This document shows, one piece after another, positions 9,829 to 20,965 of a stretch of DNA of 64,000 bases. Positions within the stretch are counted from its first letter, which is position 1. Each line of letters starts with the position of its first letter. Position numbers and translations under genes: made by a program. The stretch is from NCBI GenBank assembly GCA_010356995.1, contig ML996700.1:690999-754998 (forward strand), in the 5' to 3' direction. Origin of the DNA: Trichodelitschia bisporula. Lineage: Eukaryota > Ascomycota > Dothideomycetes > Phaeotrichales > Phaeotrichaceae. The notes beneath the pieces are model-generated. The model was not told where the DNA came from and ran no database searches. It saw nothing but the letters and a program-made list of their open reading frames with translations.

Positions 9829-11537
9829 TGAGGACATGGTTTTGGTGATTTGGCGTCTGGTGGGTGTTATATTCTGGACGCGGGGATGCGATGTGTGTTT
9901 TGTGCGAGCGCGGCCGCGAAGGCCGGACTATGGTATACCCTCTTCGCTCATGATTGCTGTTTGTTTAGCGGGATTCGGGGTTTCTGAGATAGGTTTTTTA
10001 ATCTAGTAATGTGTTCTTGTTCTGGGTGTTGTGTTGCGCTTGCTGGTGGTGTGATGGCGACGGTGAGGGTGGGGTTTGAGAGGCGCGGCGATTGAATTAT
10101 CGTCTTGTGCTGGAGAAGGGATCTGGTGAGTGTGATGTGTTTGAGGAGGCTCTTTGCTGTGGCTCTTTGCTGTGGTATGGAGAAGAGGAGAGGAGGGAGT
10201 GTGAATCTGGTGCTGGTAAGCCGTGTTTTGTTCAACCCCGCGCAACCCGCAGCAAAACCCGGATCTGCTTGTCCGGCCACACGCAAGCCAAGCGAAGTTT
10301 CCGAGCCGAGCATCGTGGGTGCTTGGCCTTTGCCACTCTCTTCCCGAACACAAACGACATCGACGACAGCAACACAACACGTCGATTTCCAAAGAGCGAG
10401 TTCAAAAACATAACGACGGTGAAGTTCTGAGTAAATCTAGGGGAGTTCGGCGGAAACGATTATCGTGGGGAATTTGCGCTGTTTAATCCGCTCCCCTTGC
10501 TTCCCTGTGGATTGGGTTCTTGGTCCGGTCTGCCCCGAGGCTTTCCCGGGATAAGGGCCGGGTGCGGGCTGGGCGGCGGGGGTGGGCGGAGGTTGAGCGG
10601 GACGCGGGGGTTTGGTGGGGTTGGGAGGGTTTGGCAGGAAGATATGGTGGTGCTGAACTGATGCTGCTGATAGTGGTATGCGTACAGCTGCTGCTGTTGT
10701 GGGCGGATTTGATGTTGGATAGTGTATGGTGATGGCGGGCAGCCTTGTTGATGCGGGGTTGGAGGGGTGATGCCGATGCGGCGGGGTCTTTGTGGGATTG
10801 GTGGTGGGGGTTTGCTTTGATGTGTGTTTATGAGAGGGGACCATGGGGTTGTTGACGGGCGAGAATCGTGAGGCTTTTGTTGAGCTTGATACTGCTGCTT
10901 CTCGCAATTATCGTGGAGGTGGGGGCCGCATGTGCGCATTTGCCGATGCCTTTGCCGGCTCGTGTGCGGAGGAGACTCCGGTCGGGAAGAGGAGTGCAGC
11001 CTTGAGCGCGATGACTCGTTCAACGGCTTGCTAGAACTAGGAAATAGCAGTGCGAACAGTCCCCTTCAAGCACGTAGATATTCTGCTTCTGCTCCACAAG
11101 CGACTCCTACTCGAGTTCCCTATGGCCCAAAGGCTGTCCACACCAAAGCCTCCAATCGCGGGTAACGCTTCACATGCCGGCCGTGCCAGCCTTGCGACCG
11201 TGAACCAGCTACTCCATCAAGTCGTGCGAAAGACACTCCAATGGCGCGATATGGAGCCAGAAGCCGGGAATACGATCACTATTTACTGAATACTATTCAG
11301 CATCTCGATCCTCCCCTCAGTAACCCAGCAACCTAGCCTCCCAACCCTGAGGGCCAGTCCCCACCCCGCGCGCGCCGCAGTACCTTAGCCCTGGACCTCG
11401 GCAATTGCGCGGCATCAGCACGCGCCTTAGAAATACTCGCGAACACCCTCAACCTCAACCTCAACCTCCCGTCCAAACCCCCACCAACCCAATTCCCTAA
11501 CACCAATTAACCTCACCACCACCCACCCACCGCAACC
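9829..11537. other. Intergenic region
   Basis: No recognisable gene. On the minus strand about 10,437-11,023 is open in two overlapping frames encoding Pro/Gln/His-rich sequence without family features. It could be a fast-evolving low-complexity gene or chance. The last 200 bases before 11,538 are C-rich and probably form the hydratase promoter and leader. Confidence 0.4.
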
Positions 11538-12517
11538 ATGTCCGGCCCCGGCGTCGGCTTCGAATACCCCCCCGTCGCTGTCTCCTGGCTCAAGCGCGAC
11601 GTCCTGCTCTTCGCCTACAGCATCGGCGCCACCGTCGACGAACTCAACTTCCTCTACGAACTGCACCCCAAGTTCGCCGTCTTCCCGACTTACCCCATCA
11701 TCCTCCCCTTCAAGCACACGGACATCGATGTCGTAGACTTCTACGCGCGCCAGGCCGCGGTGCCCATTCCGGGCGTGCCCGCGTTTGACTCGAAGCGCGT
11801 GGTGGATGGGGAGCGGTTTATTGAGTTTTTTAAGCCCCTCCCGCCGACCAGTGCGGGGCGCACGTTTGAGGTGCGGAGTAAGATTCTGGGGGTTTATGAT
11901 AAGGGGAAGCCGGGGAGTGTGGTGGAGACGGAGCAGAAGCTCGTCGATAAGGTCAGCGGGGAGGTGTACTCGCGCGCTGTTGGGAGCGGGTTTTTCGTCG
12001 GACAGGGCGGATGGGGCGGACCCAAGGGTGAGCTCCCCCCCCGTACCTTACCCACGCATGCAAGCTGACCCTCGCAGGCCCCAAGCAGCCGAGCTACAAC
12101 CCGCCGGCAAACACAAAGCCCACCGTCAGCTTTTCGATCCAAACGACGCCCGAATCCGCGCACCTCTACCGCCTGAACGGGGACTACAACCCTTTGCACG
12201 CGGACCCAGAGCCAGGCAAAAAGATGGGCTTCGGCGGCGCCATCATGCACGGGCTGTTTAGCTGGAACTCGACTGCGCACGGCCTGCTGCAGCACCTGGG
12301 TGGGAGCGATCCGGCGAATATCAAGAGCTTCCAGGCGCGCTTTGCTAGCCCTGTGAAGCCAGGGGATAAGATTGTGGTTGATGCATGGAGGATGGGGAAT
12401 GCGGATAAGGATGGGTTTGAGGAGGTTAGGTTTGTGGTGACAGTTGAGGGGGGGAAGGTGTGCCTTAGTAATGGGAGGGCGTTTATTAGGGTTGTGGTGG
12501 GTAAGAGTAAGTTGTAG
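11538..12517 (+). CDS. Peroxisomal enoyl-CoA hydratase 2 (MaoC-type dehydratase)
   Basis: Two exons (11538-12027 and 12078-12517) are joined across a 50-bp phase-1 intron, giving 309 residues. The protein has the double hot-dog layout of hydratase 2. The N-terminal half is a degenerate hot-dog domain (start to about residue 160). The C-terminal half carries the catalytic hydratase-2 signature YRLNGDYNPLHADPE, with its Asp/His pair, followed by GFGGAIMHGLFSW. The protein ends in SKL, a canonical PTS1 signal, so peroxisomal import is expected. Family knowledge: this activity hydrates trans-2-enoyl-CoA to (3R)-hydroxyacyl-CoA, as the C-terminal domain of the multifunctional enzyme FOX2 does. Here it stands alone without dehydrogenase domains, as in other Pezizomycotina. 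The exact substrate is unknown. Confidence 0.88.
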
Positions 12518-12794
12518 GTTGGGGGTGTAAAATATTTGGAGTTGTGGGGTTTGAATGACTTATCTGATGTCGTGAAGGCTGGTTTTTTCTTTGTCGTCTG
12601 ATGTGACTTTGAGTGTTCCGATGGCTGATGGAATCACAGTGATGCCAAGATGGTCAAGATGCATTGGAGACGTAAAGTAAATTCATTCAAAAGGTGATGC
12701 AGCTGGAAAATCTTCATCATCCGTCGTCGACGTTCGCTATTTACCTCAAACTCTAGAAACCCTAACACCAAGGTACCATGAATCCGATCGTGAA

Positions 12795-15700
12795 TCACGT
12801 CATCCCGACGCCAAACAGACAAAGAACACGCCAAAACGCCTGAGAAGAAAAGATGAAGCCGCGAAGAATGAGCACGCAATATTCACGGGTCGTCGAGATC
12901 AAGCCGGAACCAACTAACATCTGTGCTCGCCACAGATTTATGTCGCAATCTTTCCGCAGCCTTGCTGGGAATACCGACAGCAGGAGAAGTCTGCGGGAGC
13001 GGACTGGCGGAGCGGGAAGTTCATCAGATTCGACTAGCCGACCCGGCGCCTGCAGTTCGTCACTAGCATATGGGGTCAGCTCTGCGCAATCGACAACAGG
13101 GGAAGAAAGAAGGAGGCTCACGTTTTGATTCGGTGGAGAAGGACGACGCGCTCTATCCCCGCGGAATTTCATGCTCTGTCGACGGTTGAGGGGACGGAGT
13201 ATTTTAGCGCATTTACGATATCCCCGAGTCCACGGGAGGACGCTGATCACTTCAAGCGCGGCCCGTCCTTCGTGGTCTGGAAGGTTGACATCAATGCCAG
13301 CCCTCAAGGAGCATATCGATGATAGATTCGTGTCTATGCGGGTACCCGGGTGTGCTTGAGGTTACGTGTCGGACAGCATGATGGAGGGCGGTACCCCCCG
13401 GTTGAAGTTCGACCTTTGGCATAGGCGTAACTCTGAAGTTGAGATCCAGGTTACGTCCAAGAGCCACCAGCATTTGGATAACGGTTTTGCTCCCGTATCT
13501 GGCGGCAGTTTCCACAACCCTGAGTCCATCCCCATTTACTTGGCGGAAATCCGCACCATAATCGAGCAGTACTTGGGCTACATACCCGAAGTTGCCCGTA
13601 GCCGTCAAATCGAGGGCAGTCGATCCCTTGTAGCCACACTGGTGAATAGAGGCGCCGGCATCCAAAAGGTAATTGACGATATCTAGGCGGCCAAACCAAG
13701 CCGCCTGGTGGAGGGCGGCCGAGCCCTGCTCGTCACAGTGGTGAATAGAGGCGCCTCTATCCAAGAGGATCTTGACGATCTAGGTTGCCATCAATTGCAG
13801 CATAGTGAAGTGGTGTTCCTTTCTCAAGGTCCTCGGCATCAACATCGACTTGCCAAAATGTGAGTAACCACTCAGCCATCACCGTGCGGCCTTTGGTTCC
13901 GGCCGTATGAAGAAGAGTGCAGCCTAGGGTATCTGCCCAATTGAGGGTACTAGTACCCAGAGTGTGGTAAAGCATCGATTGACAGACTGCGTGAGCACCG
14001 GCCTTGATGGCTACGTTTATCGGAGTCAGGCCGGATTTGTCTGCGGCGTAGGGGTCGGCACCCACATCAAGAAGCAGTTTGACTGTAGGCTTGCTCCTAG
14101 ATCCCGCAGCATGATGCAGTGAATTTTGGCCACGGACGTCTGTAATGTCAACGGCGGCACCATGTGTGAGCAGGAGTTGGACATCATCCTCGTGTCCATA
14201 TTTTGCGGCGTGGTGCAGCGGAGTCCTTCCGTTTTTACCGCAATGGTTTGGACCACTTCCCCAACTGAGAAATAGCTCCACCGTAGTCTCGGGCCCATAC
14301 TCAATAGCTAGGTTCAGCGCATTCCGGCCATTTGAGTTTATGGCGTTAATGGCCGCACCGCTATCATGCAGTATCTTGATCACAGGTTCGTGCCCAACTA
14401 CCATAGCATGATGCAGCGGAGGCATTCCGTCTTTGCCAAGCCTGTTTGGGTCACTTCCCCCAGCAAGAAGCGCTTCCACAACAGTCTCCCATCTGGACTC
14501 AATGGCTAGATGCAGTGCATCCCGGCCACGCTCATCTTTGTTGCTAACGAGAGCACCATACTTAAGCAGCAGCCTGACTGCAGCCTCACTCTTGGACTTC
14601 ACGGCCAGATGCAGGGGAGTCGTTCCCCTGGAAGTCGGCATGGTTAGCGCCACTTTTCCCCCTAGCGAGCAGCAACTCCATGGTGTTCACATTTCCGAGC
14701 TCACTAGCCAGGTGCAGTGGAATCTGACCAAAGGAGTCTATGGGGTTGACGACGGCATCAACTTTAAGCAACATATTGACCCCGGCCTCGTTCCTGGATT
14801 TGGAAGCATGATGCAGCAGAGTCCTTTTGTCATTGTTAGGATGTTGTGGGTCACTTCCCAGGGTGAGAAGCAGCTCAGTGATGATCTCGTTTCCAGATCT
14901 AGCAGCAGTCTCGAGTGCCGCTTGCGCCCAGTCAAAGCCGGAGATATCGCTGGGGAGACTGAGCTTCGCCATGGTCGTGATAATGAGCTTCGCCATGGTC
15001 GTATTCTGCGACTCTATGGTTTCACACAAGACCTTGCCTAGAGGTTCTCCGGTAAAGGAAGGGTGGGTAACTATGGTCCCAGGAGAGCAAGTTTCTGACG
15101 AGAATTTCAGATCCATGCTTCACTGCCTCACAGAACATATCCTGAAGCAACGGAACATGCTGGAGTGACAAGTTGTCGAAGAGGATCTTGGCGATATCGT
15201 CATTTCCGTTTTCCAGAGCAAAAGGTAACGCCCGGCAGCCCCAGTCACCGAAATCGAAGTTTGGGCGGTCGTAAACCGTGGTGTACGCCTTATTCCCAAT
15301 GGCAGCTGCCCACATAAGCGCCGGCCCAAGGTCTTCTTGATCGAGCGTATCTGGAGACTGCCACTCTGGAAGTTTACGCAGGAGGTCGAGCGGGATCCTT
15401 GCTTTGTTGGTGACGCATATGATGTGCTTCCTGCCGTATTTCCGTGCGTATAAGAGAAAGGGGTGTTCCCTAATTGGTTCGACGTGTCGATATCTTGCCG
15501 TGGTCATGATCCCAGCAAGGTCAACATCGGACTTGCTCCGGAGGTTCAAGAGCTTTGATGCCCAACCTTGGACCCTCTTCCCGGTCGCATAGTCTAGAGT
15601 TGACTTGAGGACATGATCCGGAATTGACGCGGCCACGTTAAGTGACCCTCCTGTCCTGGCGATTTGCGTCTCGAAAATGCTGTAGTTAAGGTACGTGATT

Positions 15701-17665
15701 ATGATGTTTGCCATGGTTGTCTCCGCATCCAGGACGAAGTCACTCGAGCTGGTGGCTGCAAAGTTATCGATAAGAAACTGCTTGACGCTGTGATGGATAA
15801 GCCGAACTGTATGCTCCTCCTCATCGACTATCAAAAGACTTCCACAACAACTCAATGTTCTTATTGGATCGATTAGAAGCTTCGACTCGTCCCAGTTTGT
15901 GTCCCCTGGAACAACACTCAGGGCTTCGTCAAGCTGCTCCGTTGACAGAGGCTGGCGGGCCACCGTGACGAGCTCGAGGATGGGTCGCTGATACTCTTTG
16001 CCTGACCGGGCATATTTTTCGAGGATGCGGGAAAACGTCTCCGAGAGGTCCTTTGGAAGGTCAAGCAAAGCTTCGCGGATGGCGTGGTCCGTGTGCATTT
16101 CGTGTAATGCCCCGATTTGCAAAGCGGCCCAGAGAAACATGCCTTGCGAGCCCTGAAGCAAAGCGTCCTCTATTTCACGGATGAGTTCGGGATCCCTAAC
16201 CAGATGCTGCTTGGGATCCCTGAATCTTTCCAGTTCAGCCTTGATGAATGCCGCAATGTCAGGGTTGTCGTCAGGGATGGGGGTAACAGCCGGGTTCGAG
16301 AGAGTTTTGAGGGTATGTTGCAGCGCCGCGATGGGTTCGGGTTTGTGCGCCACGCAAACCAAGAGAGGAAATGCCTGTTGAAGTACCTGGAGACTTCCAA
16401 TCAACTCTCGCCGCTCAGCTGCATCGCATTCGTCCAGGCCGTCAAGGACGAAATACACTTTGTCAGCACTGGAATGAGTGCCCTTAAGGAGACCTAGTAT
16501 GTCCTCAGAATCAAGGGCAAGCACGGCTTCATCCAACAACTGCAGCGCATTAGAGACGTCTTTCTTTTTTAACAATTGTCGGGCTAATGAACCAATCACT
16601 GTTCGCGCCTTCAGGCTGTCAGAGATGTCGTGCCGACAAAAGAACCAGGCGATAGTGAAGTCTTTCCCTGTCCCGTGGAGATGCAGATCATCGACGATGT
16701 TAGCGAGCAAGACTGATTTCCCAGAGCCCAGCTTGCCTGAAAATATGAGCGTGGAGGAGACGGTTGCATGTTTCCAGCTGGAGTATTCGGGAGTCTGGTT
16801 GAAAAGCCCGGTGTTCCCAATCACTCGAGTTTGCTTCCAGGTCGTCACATGGTCGTACTTTGAGCACAAGTCAAGCAGGCGAAGCTTGTTGGCGTGCTCC
16901 CTTTTCAGGTTTCGCGACCTCACGAATAGGGCGCGAAATTGAGAACCCTCTCGAGCTTCTTGTTCGATTTTCTCAACCCCCAGGAAGTTCACTTCCTCTT
17001 TGATCGCTTGCGCCCATTTCTCGAGACCGGATTGATATTTGTCCAAATCACTGGCGCTGAGAGAGGAAGCCGCTCGACCCAGGGACGTCTTTTTATTGAA
17101 CTTGAGCAGCCATCGGCAAAGGTCAACAACGACGAGAAAGTACTCCGACATGTGTGATTGCAAGAGTGCGCTTCGGTGATAGAGCAAGGCCATGCTTTGA
17201 TAGCGAGGAGCGGACCGTCCCGCGTTCATAAAAAGGGTTGACAATTTGTCTCGATAGTTCGAGATGTTCACAGTCATCTGTTCACATGAGGAACGGACAA
17301 GGAAAATGCGAAGAAGAAGGGGTCCTTACGAGCAGAGCAGTGCGCACAATTGACCAGACACCGCATGCAATCAGATTCTGAGAACCCCCGACTATCACAT
17401 CTCCCACCACAGCGAACTGCTGCACAGCCTGGAGAAAGTTGACCAACCGCGGGCCGATACACTTTCCACCGCCATCTTTGCCCTTGTTCGCAATATCGTC
17501 CATTGTAGCCGTAAGCTTCATGACATCGCTGATTTCCGGGGGTGCAGTGCCCGAGGAGCGGAGGATAGCCTTTTCCTGGTCCGAAAGGTCTCGTTCGAAG
17601 GCGGCGACCGCGTCCGCGAGACGCGCTTGGGCCGAAGCCCGGGTCCTCACAAGAGCAGTTGGCAT
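12795..17665 (-). pseudogene. NACHT-ankyrin NLR-like receptor gene with four frame breaks
   Basis: Exon 1 (17665-17330) and a 52-bp intron lead into a long exon. The N-terminal helical domain, with CGVWSIVRTALL and a RYQSMALLYHRS region, resembles the DUF7708-type domain of fungal NLRs. The NACHT NTPase follows with Walker A GKLGSGKS and Walker B VYFVLDGLDECD, then a helical arm ending near HHSVKQFLID. About a dozen ankyrin repeats (TPLHLAV, TPLHHAAKYGHE and the like) fill 15,000-13,200. The reading frame changes four times, near 15,080, 14,625, 13,780 and 13,305. Three breaks fit one extra base. The one near 13,780 fits loss of 2 bp, because the sister repeat at 13,680 has GATATC where this has GATC. 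The low end is the stop of the last open frame; recognisable homology ends near 13,200. STAND NTPases of this type act in fungal self/non-self recognition and cell death. This copy is probably inactive or truncated. Confidence 0.8.
14975..15025 (-). repeat. 24-bp in-frame tandem duplication inside the NLR gene
   Basis: The segment ACGACCATGGCGAAGCTCA occurs twice, 24 bp apart, in the linker just before the ankyrin repeats (protein reading TTMAKLII then TTMAKLSL). The copies are identical over 19 bases, so the duplication is recent or maintained. It does not change the frame. Confidence 0.7.
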
Positions 17666-18452
17666 GATGTCCTCAGACGGAGGAGTCCTTCAAGGCGGCA
17701 TGCCTAACTCGAGCTTAACAGAAGAGAGTAGTGATTTGACGCTGCTGCTGCTGCTGTTGTTGATAGACGATAAGGCTGCGGGGCACATTCAGCCGCAGGT
17801 ACGAAGGGTTGAGGGAAATGCCATGAGCGCCCGCCCCCCCGGCTTTTGCTAAAAGGGGACGCTCATGACTTTACCGCTCAGCCCTTGCACACTTGTGTGG
17901 TTGTGTTACTGTACCTTGTGTTGTAGCACAGGGCTCACTGGCACGTGTGTACAATATGGTGATTGTGAAAGAGTTGATAAAAGACAAGGAGAGTCAGGGA
18001 GTTAGAGACTCTCGAGGTATAAATAAACGATGCCAAGTATCCTCCTTTGCTCCTTCCTTTCTATTATACTTGTATTATAATATCATGTCCCTGCTTATAT
18101 AAGAATGCTCCTTCCATAACCACATCACCTTGGCGAGAGTGGCTATTCTTGTACAGTACCGTATGCAAGCACAGGCTTTGATTGGAGCGGGCTGAAAGGC
18201 GGAAGAGAGTCAGTGCAAGCTTCAAGTAACTTAATCAGTGGAGCATAATATACACAATGAGTTTCTAAGAGCAGCGCCCGTTGGGTGTAACTCGCTGTTG
18301 TTCGACCGATGGCAGTGCAAAGCGAGTTCAAGAAATTAATTAAGAGATACTTCAGGCAGTACGGCCTTGAACGGAAGTAAATACTGCATCATCACCCATA
18401 TCAGCATAGCCCCAAAGAGAACCACTGCCGCAGCAGCAGCACTCACGACCAC
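17666..18452. other. Intergenic region between the NLR and receptor genes
   Basis: No gene was seen. It holds a short CTG/TTG trinucleotide run (17,741-17,762) and an AT-rich stretch at 18,000-18,110. The NLR promoter should lie at its left edge. Confidence 0.5.
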
Positions 18453-20389
18453 TCAGTCTTCCCTCCTCTTCTCCCTCGTAGACCTCACTCTTCCAATCGG
18501 ACTCGTGCTCGGCCCCCCCTTCGCCCAACCAGGCACCCAATCCGGGCCCTCCGCCTCCGGAGGATCCATATCTACATCCGTACCTACGCCTCGCGAGCCT
18601 TCCGGCCCAGGAACAGGCGAGCGCATGGGCGAGGGCGAACGCGGCTCACGAAGATCATCGGCATCGCGAGTGGAGCCCTGCGGTCCCGTCGCGTGAGTCT
18701 GCAGAGGCGGCAGACTGTCCTTGAGCGGAAGACCGTCCTTTGGCGGCACAGGTGGATTCTCCTCATCTCCGCCGACGCTGTCTAGCGTCCCCAGGTGCCC
18801 GAGCCCAGTGCTGTCCATGCCGACGGCGCTGTCATCATAGCTAATATTCCCGAGCTCGGCCTTTTCGGCTGAGGGCTTGGGCGGCGGGGCCGCGTGCGGG
18901 GGAGGGGTGTGGGAGCGGGTCCAGCCGCGCGTGTGGATGTACTGTGCTGGGTTGCGGAGGAGGATCCACCATGCGGTGAAGAGGGAAGAGCGCACGAGGA
19001 GGAGGATCTCGACGCCGGTGAGCTGTTTACGTTAGTTAACGGCTTGAAGGAATGAGGGTCCGATAAAGACGTACCGCCGCCATAGCCAACGATGCTAAGA
19101 CCAAGTTCTTGTTCATCACCAGCTGATGGGCCAGGTGCAAGCACTTGTTCTTATCGCCCTCGTTAATGATCAAGCACAATCCCCACTCCAACCCCTTGGG
19201 ACTGTGCGTGACGCGGTCTTGCTCCAATTCGAGCATCACAAACACTGCCGCGAAGAAGATGCCCTGCCACATGATAATGGCCGTTAGCACGATACTGCGC
19301 CACTGCGTGTGCAGCACGCGCTGGATATGCCGCCACTGACGCCGCCGCGCTCCAGCCGCAACACCGACATCCGTCTCCCTGCGTCTCCGGCCGATCGACC
19401 ATAACCACAGCGTTACGCCGCCGCTGCCCGCTCCACTCCCCGCAATCACGCGGTGGCTCTTCATGTAAACACGCACGCAGTACACGACGGTAGCGCCCTG
19501 GATGATGCACGCCAGGCTGGCCGCAGCGATCATCCAGCCCCAGAAGACGGGGAACGCGTTCTCATGGTTCAGGAAACACACGGGCCCGAAGCGGTAGCTG
19601 AAGCCTGAGGCCAGGGCGCCGGCTACCAGCAACACGGCGGGCAGACCGAAGCCGAGGGTTTGTGAGATCCAGAAGAAGCGCGGCCCCGGTGTACGGTCCC
19701 AGCAGATGCGGAGGTGGATCCAAATCATGCGCATCAAGACTGTTGATGTCAGCTAGGACGGAGAGAGTGAGAGGCACGTACCCCACCACGAGTTGGACAG
19801 CGCTCCGTAGACGAAGAGCAGCCCAGTCCAGGCGCAGGCCACGCTGGTATGCATGTCCTTCGGCGTGATGGCATCGTGGCAAGGGCTGCCAGTCCGTGGT
19901 ACAGCAATAACTTCACCCAGCTATCAACCTATTAGCCGCTTCGATGTCTCACAAACAGGAGATGAGGTACCGAAAACAAGGCGACCGCTGACACTACGCC
20001 AACACTGAGGTAGTGCCTGTGGCTCTTGTCGGGTGGGAGAACAGCCCACGACGTGAGGAGAAAGACCGAAACGATGAGTCCGAAGATGCTGAGCTTGATG
20101 ATATTGTAGGCGATGCGCACCATATCTGTGACGAAAGGCTTAGCGATAGTGTAATCCCACGTGGGAAAGAAGCATACCATCTTCGTACATCCATTGATCA
20201 GCGGGACACGGAAGGCAGCACAAGAGGCCCTCGAATCCGGGTACAGGATTGCAAAAACGGCCGGCAATGTCTGCTTCATGTTACCATGCAGGCCTGAACG
20301 AGCACATCGCACGTACATCCAGTCGAAGAAAAGTCGGCAGCGTCTAGAAAAGGCTTCGGACATCCAATGAGCGAAGAAATGTTCGCCAT
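18453..20389 (-). CDS. Seven-transmembrane receptor, Frizzled/Smoothened-like fungal GPCR
   Basis: Six exons are read (20389-20285, 20229-20178, 20125-19971, 19920-19782, 19739-19075, 19022-18453), with introns of 55, 52, 50, 42 and 52 bp, giving 561 residues. The short extracellular N-terminus is cysteine-rich (IGCPKPF, TGCTCDVL, LLCCLPCP). Seven hydrophobic helices follow: IIKLSIFGLIVSVF; HYLSVGVVSAVALF; CAWTGLLFVYGAL; LGFGLPAVLLVAGAL; GWMIAAASLACIIQG; IMWQGIFFAAVFVML; and a last one spanning the exon 5-6 junction (LVLASLAMAALTGVEILLLV). The motif CHDAITPKDMHTSVACAW between TM2 and TM3 is typical of this fungal receptor group. A cytosolic tail of about 150 residues is Pro/Ser/Asp-rich. It acts at the plasma or an internal membrane. 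Ligand and G-protein coupling cannot be inferred. Confidence 0.8.
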
Positions 20390-20965
20390 TGCAATAACCT
20401 AGTCTTCAGGAAACAAATTCTGAGATATAGCGAAGCACTTTGTCGATTCACAACCCGGGGCAGGTTGATATGGGCCGACCATAATTAAAGGCGGCGCCTT
20501 CGGCAGCTCGCCACCTTTATGACCCTCGGCCGCTGCATTTCGACAAGCCTTTGTTCCATCGCCGGACATCGCCTGAAGTTGGCCGAAAGCGTGCTACGCA
20601 GGATTCAGGATCAGCAAAGAATGTCGTTTGTAGGGAGCGCGCGTATACTTGGCGTCCCCCTTGCGTGACAAAGAATACCAATAACATCACGCGCCATTTC
20701 AGCTGCAGACCACGAGGAAAATGCTGAAGGAAAAGGATTTCATTTCTTGCATCCACCATCAGCCCAACGCCTTGTCCGTTCATCCCTGATCCGGAGACTG
20801 TGCGCCTAGATCGATGGACTAGAATGGAAAAGGTACGTTAGGGACGCTTCCCAGGAACCGCCATATCGCCGAACACTCCAACAACGCCGAACACGGAGCG
20901 CAACAGCTTTACATCGGTCACAACTATTATGTCAACGATGCCTTCACTAGACAGCGAGTTGATAA
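20390..20965. other. Intergenic region upstream of the receptor gene
   Basis: Short spacer between the 3' end of RSC7 and the start of the receptor gene, both on the minus strand. No gene or clear motif was recognised. It must contain the receptor promoter. Confidence 0.5.

Noticed and set aside
10437-11023. Pro/Gln/His-rich minus-strand ORFs in two frames
   Set aside because: Overlapping open frames with simple composition suggest GC/CA-rich sequence rather than a gene. Not strong enough to annotate as CDS.
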